Positions 10,381 through 20,744 of a DNA stretch of 64,000 bases are shown here, one piece after another; position 1 is the first letter of the stretch; each line of letters begins with the position of its first letter. Position numbers and translations under genes: made by a program. This DNA comes from Typha latifolia (Eukaryota; Streptophyta; Magnoliopsida; Poales; Typhaceae). The notes below the pieces were generated by a model. The model was not told the origin of the DNA, ran no database searches, and was given only the letters and a program-made list of their open reading frames with translations. The DNA lies in NCBI GenBank assembly GCA_019914945.1, contig CM034113.1, positions 1,178,001-1,242,000 of the forward strand, in the 5' to 3' direction.

Positions 10381-10860
10381 CAAATTAAAGTGTTGGGAAA
10401 TTTTTAAAAAAATATCTTATAACTTTTTTTCTTTCAAAAATATTCTATGTTAATTTTCCACCTAACAAAAAATAATAAAAAAAAATAAAACATCTAAAAC
10501 ATTGAGTCAAGGATATAAAGGTTATCTTGTATTTATGATTAAGTAACCATTTCTATATGATATAGTGTGAATTATTTTTGATGTCTAAATAATTCTTCTT
10601 ATTATTTTCCACATACATATTCTATACTTTTTTATATCCACATAAATCTCCTGAAATAAATAAAATAAAAAAATCTACATGAACCCATAATTGAGGGGTA
10701 TATTTCGGGACACTAAATGTAATTAACTCAGTAAAAAGGAAATTGTGAAGGGTGTTATTTAAATCCAATAAAATATGCAAATATCAAATGAAAATTTGAA
10801 AATTAGAATTAATATTCCATCAATTATTATATCTTTATCCCCCTCCCCCCCTCTCTTCCG

Positions 10861-10868
10861 TCTATAAA
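10861..10868 (+). promoter_or_regulatory. TATA box of the RING gene
   Basis: TCTATAAAACCCTAG lies just upstream of a pyrimidine/GA-mixed leader and of a splice donor at 10944 that would end a non-coding first exon (about 10890-10943). The AAACCCTAG at 10867-10875 also matches the plant telo-box often found near start sites of housekeeping genes. Confidence 0.55.
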
Positions 10869-11430
10869 ACCCTAGAAACTGAATCGAGCGAGCAGAAGGA
10901 TAAAAGAAACCCTTCTCTTCGAATCTTCTCCTCTGATTCTAAGGTACGATTCCTCGTTCATCTTTGCCTGCCTTTGTTGCTGATTTGATCCATTCATCTT
11001 TGACTTCTTGTATCTACGTTCATCAAATTCCTTTTTGCTATATAATTTTAATCGATCTCCGCGAAAAGCACCAATCGTGGTGTGAAAGATTAGTTTTTGA
11101 AGAACAAGTTTTATAATTCTCTGTGCCAAGAAAAGAAAAAGGTAATCTTCTTAAAGATTAGGGCCCTTGATCTGCATTGAATCCACTGCAATTTGAGTTG
11201 TTCAAGTTTAGAGTCAGAATTTTTTCTAGTAAAGGGAAGGTTTATATTATGTTCTTTGGCATTTCAAGAGTTTACTTTGTATCTTGTTGTATATAATATA
11301 TGCCTCTGATGTGATTACTTAGATCTTTTTTATTTTTTTTGCCTTGTGTCCATGGAAGTATATTTATGTGTGGTGTTATTTAGTCAATATTTCTTTTGTG
11401 TCCCCTTAATTGATGTGAGTGATTCATAGA

Positions 11431-14400
11431 ATGAGTTTGCGTACATCGTCATCGATTAGATGTAAGACGAGATATGTGATGGAAGGTGGCCTTGGAGAAA
11501 TGTCGTCGAATGTGGACCTTAATGATCCTGTGGTGGAGGCCGGAATGCACAAAGGAACTTCTGTTCCTGAAAACTTGCACTTGTTGGCTGATGTTAGTGC
11601 ACGACAGTACTCACAGTTTCTGACTGATGATGGCATGCGAGGATCACCTATTGATGTTGATTCCATTGAGGATGATGTCGTGATCTTATCTTCATCAGCT
11701 CGGCTATCCCAGGTTTGTGTTCCATCACTCCATGATTTTGCATTTGGAATTTTGGATGACAACTTTAGTATTTTTGGATTGTTCTTTTTAACCCATGGGA
11801 TGAAAAGTGGTTCAATTCTTTATTAAACTTGTGCTTATGTTAAGAAGATTGAATGTAACAGAAACATATGTGAAATCCTTGTAATTCAACCTTTTATTTT
11901 CCTTGTAGTGGGCAATGATGGAGTCGGGTCAGTAATTTAGTATGCAGTTATACTATTTTTGCAAATAGGTTGTTGTAACTTAAGTTTTTATTTTTCTTTT
12001 TCTTGTGCTCTCTGATATGTTTTTCTTTTAATGGGCTAGACAAGTAATGGGGCACCTAGGAGGAAGTGCCCTGCAACAGTGCTTCTCGATGATGATCTGG
12101 AGGAGGTTCATCCAAGGCAAACAGGTCATTATGCATCTGTTAATTATCATATACTTTCTTCAAGTTCATATGTACAATTATATTTTTTGTGTACGAGAAC
12201 AAAATTAGGTATATATTGTTGGTTGGATAAATCTATGTAGGTGCATAATAGTCAACGACATTTCAGATTAAAGAGTTAGATTTGGATCTTTAGGTGTCTT
12301 TAAATTGAGTCTGGCCTAGTTAGGGTTATCCCTGACAAACCTATTTGATCTTCTTCATTTTCCTTGATCTCTTTTTTTCCCCCTGGTTGGGTGGTTCCAT
12401 ACTAGAACCTATTATCTTCACCTCTTTCTCAATTGAGCAAAATGTCGGAGGTATTCCTTTTCTTTCTATTTTACACGAATATTATCTATTGTTTTTCCTC
12501 TATTCATTCTTTTTGACACTACCTATCATAAATTGAGGTTCTACCTCTGCCCCCTTGTTCCAAGATGCTGAAAATGGTCACTATTGAAACCTTAGGAGTT
12601 AGAGTATCCTTTGCCTGCAAATAACCCTATTTTATTCCAAAGGCTGATCCACTGGGGCTTTTAAAATTAAAACAAAATATCTTTTGTTTCTTTAGATTGT
12701 TTAACTATATATATCTTTCTTCTGAATCCACATAGCGCTTTCCTTTTTCCCTTTTTAGTGAATTTTCTTTCACATCAATTGGTAGCAGTATTGTAGCAGC
12801 TTGAGTGCATTTCTCTTGAGGTTTAAGATGATTTTGTATTACATCTTACGGAACCATAACTTACTATTTCAGGGAAATGTGCTTTCTTTTTCTTAGGATA
12901 CAGAAGGCCATATTTAGTATTAGATATGTCATTTTTGTTAGAAAACATTTTGCTTCCTTTATTTACACTTCCGTTCTACAAATATCGTGGCTGACTTTTT
13001 AATCTATTCTCAAAGGTGGTGATGTAGACAAAACAATGAGGACTTTATCTTGTAGCAACCATAACAAGCGTTTGAGGATTCCACGAAGCAATGTGGCTAC
13101 CAATAACGAATTTAATGAATATTATCGCAACAGCAAGGTTCTTTTTCTCTGCTTTATTGTTTCTGCACTTATTTTCGTATAAGTCTGTATAAGAATTTTC
13201 TTCCATCTCCTCATATAGTTAGCAGTGCCTATCCTTCTTAAGTTGATTATTCCTTAGTCCCAAGGAAATCTTTTGGAGATCTCTCCATTAAAACTGGCAT
13301 ATTCTGTTTATTATTATTAGACGTACTTGTATTGGTTGTGTCTGGTCCACAAATCAGACCCATCTTGCACATAATTTTCAGCTAGGCATAAATTGATCTA
13401 TACTTCTTTATGTTATTTGACTCTGTTCAGTTTGATTTGCTATAGGCCCAAATGGACTAGATCATCTGATTACTCAATGTGTGAAAGTTCCTATTCCCTT
13501 TGACTGAGTTGTTTCTCATTCAGTCAATTTAGCCTTCTATACTAGTCTTTTATGTGAACTAAGTTGGTCTAGACCCAAGATATTTTGAAGTCGGGTAAGA
13601 AATACAGAATCAAATTGAGAAGTGTTATTCTTCCAATTTCTTTTTCAATTTAGGAGTTGACTTCTGATAATGTATTTACAAGAATGTGCTAGTTGAGTAT
13701 TCAATCCTAATAAAGCCATATTGCCTTGAAGTAACTTGTCAAATAGTCTGGACTCCTTTTGTCACAATTTAAAAACAGTGTAGCTTGAATATCACTAATT
13801 CTTAGTTTCCTATCGAAGAAGTATATTATTGGCTAAAGTTCAAACTTTTAAGTTGGGAGAGTTAGTGCCACTGATGTTCATAAGAAGTGATTTTCACTAC
13901 AATTTCATTTGTGTGGAAAGACTAGTTGCAATGCCTTGAACAAGTGATTCTTATAGAATCTAAAATGAAAGGCCTATGTTTATGCAAACAATCACTAGGA
14001 TATCTAGCTTAGAGGCATGTAGAAATGTGCTCACACAGGATACTGGAAAGAAAAAGATGAGGAAGGCTACTCACCTTCACCCTTCACCATTTGCCGTTGA
14101 CCTTGCCGTCGCCACTCACTACCAAGTTCATCGCCCCCGAGCTCGAGGTGCCGCTTGCACCAATGTCGAGTGCGCTAGCTCGAGGAAGAAAGGGTCGTGG
14201 ATTGGTTCAGGTTGAAAAAAATTTTAACTTGCGAATACTTAAATGCGCACAGTTTAAGTTTTTATTCAACCCAAGCCGACCCACCTGACCCTTTCTTCCT
14301 CCTCGGGCTAAGGCACTTGACTAGGGTGCGAGCGGCACCTCGAGCTCGGGGGCGACAAAGTCAGCGGTGAGCAGCAACAATGAGGTCAATGGTGAGAGGG

Positions 14401-17400
14401 CGAAGCCCTTAGAAGAGGTGTCGTGCGACCCTTGTATGTGTAGGTCGTCCACACGACCATTGTTAGTGCCAATCATACGCTGTGGCATGTTGCACATAAT
14501 GTGGCAAGCTAAAATGGGCACACCCTATGCCACTAGCACTAGAATTCAAGGATTGTTTGAGTATTAGAATTCAAGTATAGCAAGTCATTAATGTTTCCTT
14601 GAAACCAAAATAGTTTACAATATTTCATGCAATGTAGAATGAATTTTGGAGAAAGAATTTTGATTTAATTAGAGGAACAAATAAAAAAATCGTGGCATAG
14701 TTATTTATACACCATTTTCCTCTTGCTTAATACATATTTTTGAAATACCTAGAATTCACCATGCACCAACAATGTGAGGTAGCCTCCACAAGAGACCCAA
14801 ATAGAGGGGATAATAGCTAACAACTTGCCAACCATTACTAGATATAACTAAAAATAACATAAGCAACAGTAGGACACATAGGCCATCGATTAGTACAACA
14901 ATGCAACAAAGTCGACAAATGCAAAAGTACATGCTGAACTAGAAGCTACATCGAGGGCATACTACTCTACAAACTATTACAATAAGCCAGTAAAATAGTC
15001 TAATGCCTCAATAGCTAAGCTGGTCACCTCATGCTCTTCCCATTGCATCGGTTAGTCCATATCAGATATTGACCTAGAACTGGAAGTGAGCCTAAAGTAT
15101 AGCAAGTGGCAATTATATCAAGCATGATTAGGCTATAAGAAAACAAGCAAACACATAGCATAAACAATATATATGTCTATATTTAACACGATAAAGTGCA
15201 TAATACATTAGATCAACAAGTACGACAGATGGCTATATATATATATAGCCAGCATGGTCTGGCTTCTGCACAATTTGACTTACTCGATATCCACATGCCT
15301 ACCTATCATTTGAGAATAGGCCTACCAATTGTTACCCATATTTATCTAAAATGAGCACTCCTAAAATGGATGGTTGACCTCAACTGTAGTATCGTCTACC
15401 CATGCCCAACAAATAGCTGAACTAATTTATGTAGCCATAGACTAAAGAGCTTAGTTATCTAGAATAAGCATCCCTAAAAGGAAGGGTAGATCTTAGCTGT
15501 AGTATCGTTTGCCCATGCCCAACAAATAGTTGAACTAATTTTCTATAGCCATACACTAAGGAGCTTAGTCATGGGCCTGTGACCACAAATACTAACCACA
15601 TCGTGCATCAATGCTAGAGTTCGCACCATTGAGCTACTGGCCCTACAAAGCATCCTCATCCTATGCCAGCTGGGTACCGTTAGACCTACATTGTCCTACC
15701 TCTCACACATTCAATTTTATTACCAAAAGGGTTTGACCTTCTCCTAAAGTAGTATAATTGCCCATGTAAGCTTGGCGATTGGTGTACCTGATTGTTTCAT
15801 ATCTACAGGCTGAGACTTCAAACATGGGTCCTACTATATTATACTATAGTACAATTTTCTCCTCTTACTTTGGTTGGGTGGTATCATGTTTTGTTGAGAC
15901 ATAGAAGTCCTACTCTCAAATGGTTGTGCACATGGTGTTAGTGTCATCCTAATTTGTGTACATGTTACCAACAGGGAAATCAACAAGTATAATGTAGACT
16001 AATATAGACATCATCATGAAATAAATATATATCACCACTAAATATGCTACCATACATACACAAGCATCGTGGCAATTGGAAGAAGTATTAGGTGTTATAT
16101 TGCCACTATATGCCGGCATCTAGTGAAATATACCATGTCTTGTCATTTGTATAACCTATCACCTCATATAAACATCAAGTATTAGTAAGGGGAGATAGTC
16201 CATTTGCCTACTATCGCTGAGTTCTTGGCAACGATTAGGGTTCCTTGTAGGTCACAATCAGCTTTAGGAGTCATGTCAGTTGATGGAAGACCTATGAAAA
16301 ATGTTATATTAGAGCCACATTAAAGGAATAACTAAGGTAAATAAATTAGCCCAAAAAGACTAGTCCCAATGTATTGAAAGGCGGCCGCATTTAATAGGCG
16401 ATCACCCCACTGCCTAGGTTCTAGATGAAAGGTGGGTGCCAAGATGGTCTAGCATTTTTAATATATGTTATATGTTAATATAGGATATTTAAATATTTTT
16501 AATGGTAATTTACAACTCTAACATACATATAGATATATATATTATCAAAGTTTATATATAAATATGTATATATTTTTATCCATATATATATATATATATA
16601 TGTGTGGAGCATGACAACTTATCTCACGGTTTATCCTCTCTATATTGGGATTGAGAACCCACAATATTTTGAAAATAGAAGTGGTGGATTCCGAAAGCAG
16701 ATAGAGCGAGAAAAAGAAAAATGAGTTCCCTAGGCAGAAAAAGACTCCTATCTACATTAGGAATCCATAATACTTTGAGAAGAGAAGTTGTGAGTTCCCA
16801 AAGCAGAGAAAGAGAAAAAGATAAATAGGTTCCTAAGGCAGAAAGAGAGAAAAAGAAGAAGAAGAAGCAGAAGAAAAAAGAGGAGGAATGGCGGCCTACC
16901 TGCCATTAGTAGGCCGCCTAGGTGCATGGTGGGGCAGCTGGCTAGCGGCCCCGCCACTATCTTGATGAGCATTGATCACCTTTAAAAACAGTGACTGGCC
17001 AAAACTCTTTTCATAGGCTCAGCCTAATAGATCGATCCAAGTTTGCCTCCCATTGCTAGCCCAACCCGAACCTTGCTTGAGCCAAGCTTGATCCAACCTT
17101 TGGGATTTTCGATCAAGCCTACACAACCCCTAGTGCTAGGGCTTAGCTAGGCCTTGTTTAGTTTGAGCCTAAGTCACCTAACCCACAAAGGAGAGAAACC
17201 CAACACAGAGAGGCTTTCCACGACCCTTAGTCAGTCGTTAGGTGGAGGTGAGCCACGACCCAGATTTCTGATGAGGTAGGCCAAAGTCTTGCCAAAGGAG
17301 GCAATAGGGAAAGGTGGTGGTTTAGGCTATGGGTTGAGATAGGTGAGGTTGCACTGCGGTGATGGAGGTCCCATAGTGGCAGGGACAAGCCACGTGTAAC

Positions 17401-18661
17401 AGGATGGCCCAAACAAAATCTCTCGCTAGGAGGAAGCTTTGGGTAATGGAAAGCCCCCCTGACCGCCAACCAATTAATTTTTTGGAGAAGTTGTAGAGGA
17501 GGAGAGGAACCGGTATTGTACAGACCAGACCAAGCCCAAATTAAAGGAGGGAAGAGCTAGAGGGCTTATCGGGGATCTCATCGGCAGTGTCAGCACAAAG
17601 TTCTGACCCGCGACAGTGGCACAAACAGGAGAGAGGGTAAGGGAGGTTTCAGTGAAAATGGGAGATGAGAATTTAGTAGGGAAAAGGTCGAAAGAAGAGA
17701 AGACATGTGGCACGCCACTCTGGTACTGTGGTGCAGAGAGGGTGAGGGAGTCTATGCGGCCCCGCCCTTTCTTTGTCTTGCCTAATATAATGCTATTAAT
17801 CTTTTACACGTTGATGTGTTGGTGATCGACAATCTGTTTTCTATAGTGAGGTGTAACGGAATGTTGGCATATAAGGAGTCATTGTGCTTTACATGATTAT
17901 GAGCTAATGTATGTGCTCATTTTCCTGGAGCAAATAGAGGGTCAACAACTCTTGAGATAAATAGCTAACCAACATACTTCGTTTTTAGTACGAGTTTCGT
18001 AATAGCCGTTTTGTCTTAAGGCAATCTGAGTGTATCACCATTTTAGATATGTCCTATGCTACAATGCATCTATATCTTCTCTTTTTCTTTGTCTTTTTCT
18101 TTTTCTTTTGTTTTTCTTTGTCTTTTTCTTTTTCTTTTCTTTTTCTTTGTGTTTGTATTTTTTATCCTTCTGGCTTTTGGTCATGCTGTTTGTTATTTAG
18201 GTGTGTACTGAAGTTTGTAGGCTTGAGTTCAATAAGTAGATCTTCCATATGGAGTATCTGTTATTAAACATACTTGTAACAGTGTTCAGCTTCTACAGCG
18301 ACAAATTCATGCTCTGTTATTTTCATTATCCTTGGAATCTCTTTTTATTTTTTGAATTCTTTGAATTCTTTTTCTCACTTTATGGTTGGTTTAATATGTG
18401 CTGCAGAAAAATAAATCAAAGAATCCACAACCAGAGCCTGTAAAGGTGTCTCCACAGGAACCGGCATTCAGCTGCCCTGTTTGCTTGAACCAGCTGGACG
18501 AACCATGCTCGACTATTTGCGGCCATATTTTCTGTCAGAGTTGTATTAAGGCTTCAATCAAAGCACAAAAGAAATGCCCTACCTGTCGGAGGAAACTTAA
18601 CAAGAACAATTTCCATAGAGTATATCTTCCTACAATAAATCAACAGAGTAACTCAGATTGA
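11431..18661 (+). CDS. RING-HC finger protein, candidate SUMO-targeted E3 ubiquitin ligase (RNF4-like)
   Basis: Coding exons read from the sequence: 11431-11712, 12040-12124, 13016-13137 and 18407-18661, joined in frame to give 247 aa. A non-coding first exon probably ends at 10943, with the acceptor at 11429 just before the ATG. The C terminus holds a C3HC4 RING: Cys186, Cys189, Cys201, His203, Cys206, Cys209, Cys220, Cys223, the zinc-binding fold that recruits E2 enzymes. Upstream, EDDVVILSSS (80-89) has the layout of a SUMO-interacting motif: a hydrophobic core VVIL next to acidic and serine residues. IDVD (74-77) may be a second one. RING plus SIM is the signature of SUMO-targeted ubiquitin ligases, and small plant RING proteins of this shape exist, so a nuclear role in removing SUMOylated proteins is inferred. 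The last intron (13138-18406) is 5.3 kb and full of repeats. The RING identity is firm; the SUMO role is a prediction. Confidence 0.85.
14131..14355. repeat. Long inverted repeat (foldback) with about 90-base loop
   Basis: The left arm 14131-14196 and right arm 14287-14355 are inverted copies. TCGCCCCCGAGCTCGAGG followed by TGCCGCT(T/C)GCACC is shared almost exactly, and GGAAGAAAGGGTC closes the stem. Weaker pairing extends outward to about 14060 and 14400. The arms are far GC-richer than the intron around them. Confidence 0.75.
15343..15570 (+). repeat. Tandem duplication, 113-bp unit
   Basis: Two adjacent copies at an offset of 113 bases share TAGTATCGT, then CCCATGCCCAACAAATAG, TGAACTAATTT and GAGCTTAGT in the same order, with scattered differences. 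Confidence 0.75.
16581..16602. repeat. (AT)n microsatellite
   Basis: Uninterrupted AT dinucleotide run in the RING gene intron. Confidence 0.85.
16645..16855 (+). repeat. Tandem duplication, about 106-bp unit
   Basis: The first copy (near 16655) and second copy (near 16761) share CATAATA/CACAATATTTTGA-like starts, AGAAGT(G/T)GTG, CAAAGCAGA, GAGAAAAAGA and TTCCTAAGGCAGAAA-type segments in the same order, with moderate divergence. Confidence 0.6.
18072..18150 (+). repeat. Pyrimidine-rich (CTTTTT)n tract
   Basis: Imperfect repeats of TTTTTCTTTGTC and TTTTCTTT in the intron, about 260 bases before the last acceptor site. It could act as an upstream polypyrimidine region but is probably simple sequence. 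Confidence 0.6.
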
Positions 18662-19702
18662 TTACTCCTTTTCCTCTTCAGTTCATTGCTGCAGTTGGGT
18701 CCAGAAGCATCAGTTTTGTGTGATGAAACCATGTTTTAGTTCTACATCTTTTGTACAACAGCTATCTAAATAAGAGATGTCTCGAAATTTTATATGGGCA
18801 CTCTATATAATGAAGATGTATTTGATTCATTTGATCATCTTATGTATTGCAGGTAAGTGAAGTGAAGAGAAATTTCTGTTACTCTATAATTTGTATGAAT
18901 AGATGTTCTGCATTCTCGTATATCTTACATAGAACGGTTGAGTGCTGAAAGCAAGATGTACACAATCTTATCACCTTCTGGAGTATAAGAGACTGTTTCT
19001 ATAGCTTGAATCTGCATCCCAGTTGACCTGCAATATAAGAACTTATTAGAGCTGCCTTGATGACTTCCCCGCCATAAACTACCATTATTTTATTTAGGGT
19101 CTTAAATTATTATTATGGTTAGTTTTTAACCAAATATTTATAGGATATTCCTCACGGTTGATAAAAAATTAGCAAATGTAGGTAAATAAATAAAAGTGCC
19201 ATTCTTTCTGATAGTTTAGAGTGTCAAATTTATCATTGATTTTTATTTTCTTGCAAAAATTTAAAAAAATTCTTAAAATATTCTTTTGTATCAGATAAAA
19301 TTAGATAAATCCGGAAATTATTTAGTAATTTATTGATAAAAATTTTGTTTTATTGTGATTAATTAAATTTAACTAACAAAATAAATTTTTGAAAGAGCTC
19401 AATAATTTTGAGAGCACTTATAACTTTAAAAATAATGACAATTATAATATTTTGTTTTCAATAGTAATTATGTAAGAAATTTATTATACAAAATAATGAT
19501 AGCAAGTTATTATGAATCTATGCTTGTGCCATGTCATCCGAATCCTCTCGCCATAACGCCACCATCCATTTACCTACAAACCTCGTATTTATATTTTATC
19601 ATTCGATTTCTCCATATTATTTTAATTATCTCAAAAAATTATCCTAACGTTGGTTACTTAACTAATAGTTATTATATAAATAAGGTAAATTAACCATTGA
19701 TC
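18662..19702. other. 3' UTR of the RING gene and following intergenic DNA
   Basis: The 3' UTR probably extends to at least 18930. Within it CAG|GTAAGT at 18850-18858 joins an acceptor-like and a donor-like site back to back. The rest is AT-rich without recognisable genes. Confidence 0.4.
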
Positions 19703-20307
19703 ATATAACAACAACACTGTCAAAATAATCAAGCCGGCTCAAGCTCGGCTTGATAATGCTCAAGCTCGGCTCGAAAATAGGCTGAGTCGAGCTTGATCAT
19801 TAAAGCTTGGCTCGAATTTAATTTTGAGCCAAGCTTGATCTCGAGCCGGCTCAATAAGGCTCGAATATATATATATATGAGTAATATCAATCTAATATGA
19901 ACTATCAGATCAAAACCCTTTCACCCCTTACGAATTTCAGCTATTATTTTCTGACACAATTATCTTTATTGTTTGCTTATAGTTTTGTAACCAATTTATC
20001 TTTATTGCTTGTAATTTATATTTTAGTAATATTTATATCTTTGTAGTTGAATTAGGTTTTATTTCAAGTTTGATTCAAGTATAAATTAATTCAAGCTTAC
20101 TCATGCTCGAAAATGGTTTAAAATTGATAAGGCTTAAAATTACTAAATGAGCAGCTCATTTAAGCTCGTTTAAGCTCGAAATTGGCTCGGATTGAAATTA
20201 TTTCAATTTAAGCTTGATCACAAAGACAGGCTCAAAATTAATTTCAATCCAAGCTTGATTAGAGCCAAGCTTGATCAAGCTCGGCTCGTTTACACCCTTA
20301 TATAACA
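19703..20307. mobile_element. hAT-like non-autonomous element (AGCTCGG family), copy 1
   Basis: ATATAACA occurs at 19703-19710 and at 20300-20307 as a possible 8-bp target-site duplication, the size typical of hAT elements. Inside, the left end has CACTGTCAAAATAATCAAG followed by GCCGGCTCAAGCTCGGC-type blocks. The right end reads CAAGCTCGGCTCGTTTACACC, so the reverse complement begins GGTGTAAACGAGCCGAGC. The centre is AT-rich with diverged AGCTCG/GAGCTTG palindromes. The same left-end 14-mer ACTGTCAAAATAAT appears inverted at 26353-26366. No transposase is present. Confidence 0.6.
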
Positions 20308-20339
20308 GCGGCAATAACCATATATAAGATAGACAAATT

Positions 20340-20530
20340 TGCACTGTTTTCTAATTTATCTATCAAATTGACAACACTCAAACTTAAATATCAAAAAAAA
20401 TTATTTTACTATAATAATAAATAAAACACTAAATTTTTATTTAGAAAAATAATTAACAGTTAAGTGACATCTTTTGGTATTTAAGTTTAGGTGCTGTCTA
20501 TTTTGATAAATAAATTTTAAAATAAAACTA
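20340..20530. repeat. Foldback MITE-like element
   Basis: The left arm (about 20357-20393, CTATCAAATTGACAACACTC then AAACTTAAATATC) is matched in inverted orientation by the right arm (about 20475-20513, GGTATTTAAGTTTAGGTGCTGTC then TATTTTGATA), with an AT-rich centre. Confidence 0.6.
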
Positions 20531-20673
20531 GTTTAGTCCTAAACTTAATTATAAATAACTATATGGTAGGGTTTGAATGATAATAAAATCAAAGTATAGG
20601 GCGTAGAGTATAAATTTCTAAGGAATCAAATATCTATATTGCAAAGAAAGCAAGACCGTTAAACAAAATCTAG

Positions 20674-20680
20674 TATAAAT
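20674..20680 (+). promoter_or_regulatory. TATA box of the plastid membrane protein gene
   Basis: TATAAAT lies 71 bases upstream of the ATG at 20745, a fitting distance for a short leader. Confidence 0.5.
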
Positions 20681-20744
20681 AACTAATAAATAAATAGCAG
20701 CGTTTCCTCTCACCGGAGAACTCCGGAGCAAGGAACGGAGTGAG

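Larger units (their letters stand above)
13138..18406 (+). other. Repeat-laden 5.3-kb intron of the RING gene
   Basis: The donor AAG|GTTCTT at 13137/13138 and the acceptor TGCTGCAG|AAA before 18407 bound this intron. It contains a large inverted repeat (14131-14355), two tandem duplications (15343-15570 and 16645-16855), an AT dinucleotide run (16581-16602), a GAGCCAAGCTTG-type repeat piece (16980-17165), a GC-richer stretch of unknown origin (17190-17770) and a long pyrimidine tract (18072-18150). No intact gene was found inside. Confidence 0.7.

Noticed and set aside
15220..15570. Repeated units resembling a CRISPR or satellite
   Set aside because: There are only two diverged 113-bp copies with no spacer pattern. 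This is a simple tandem duplication.
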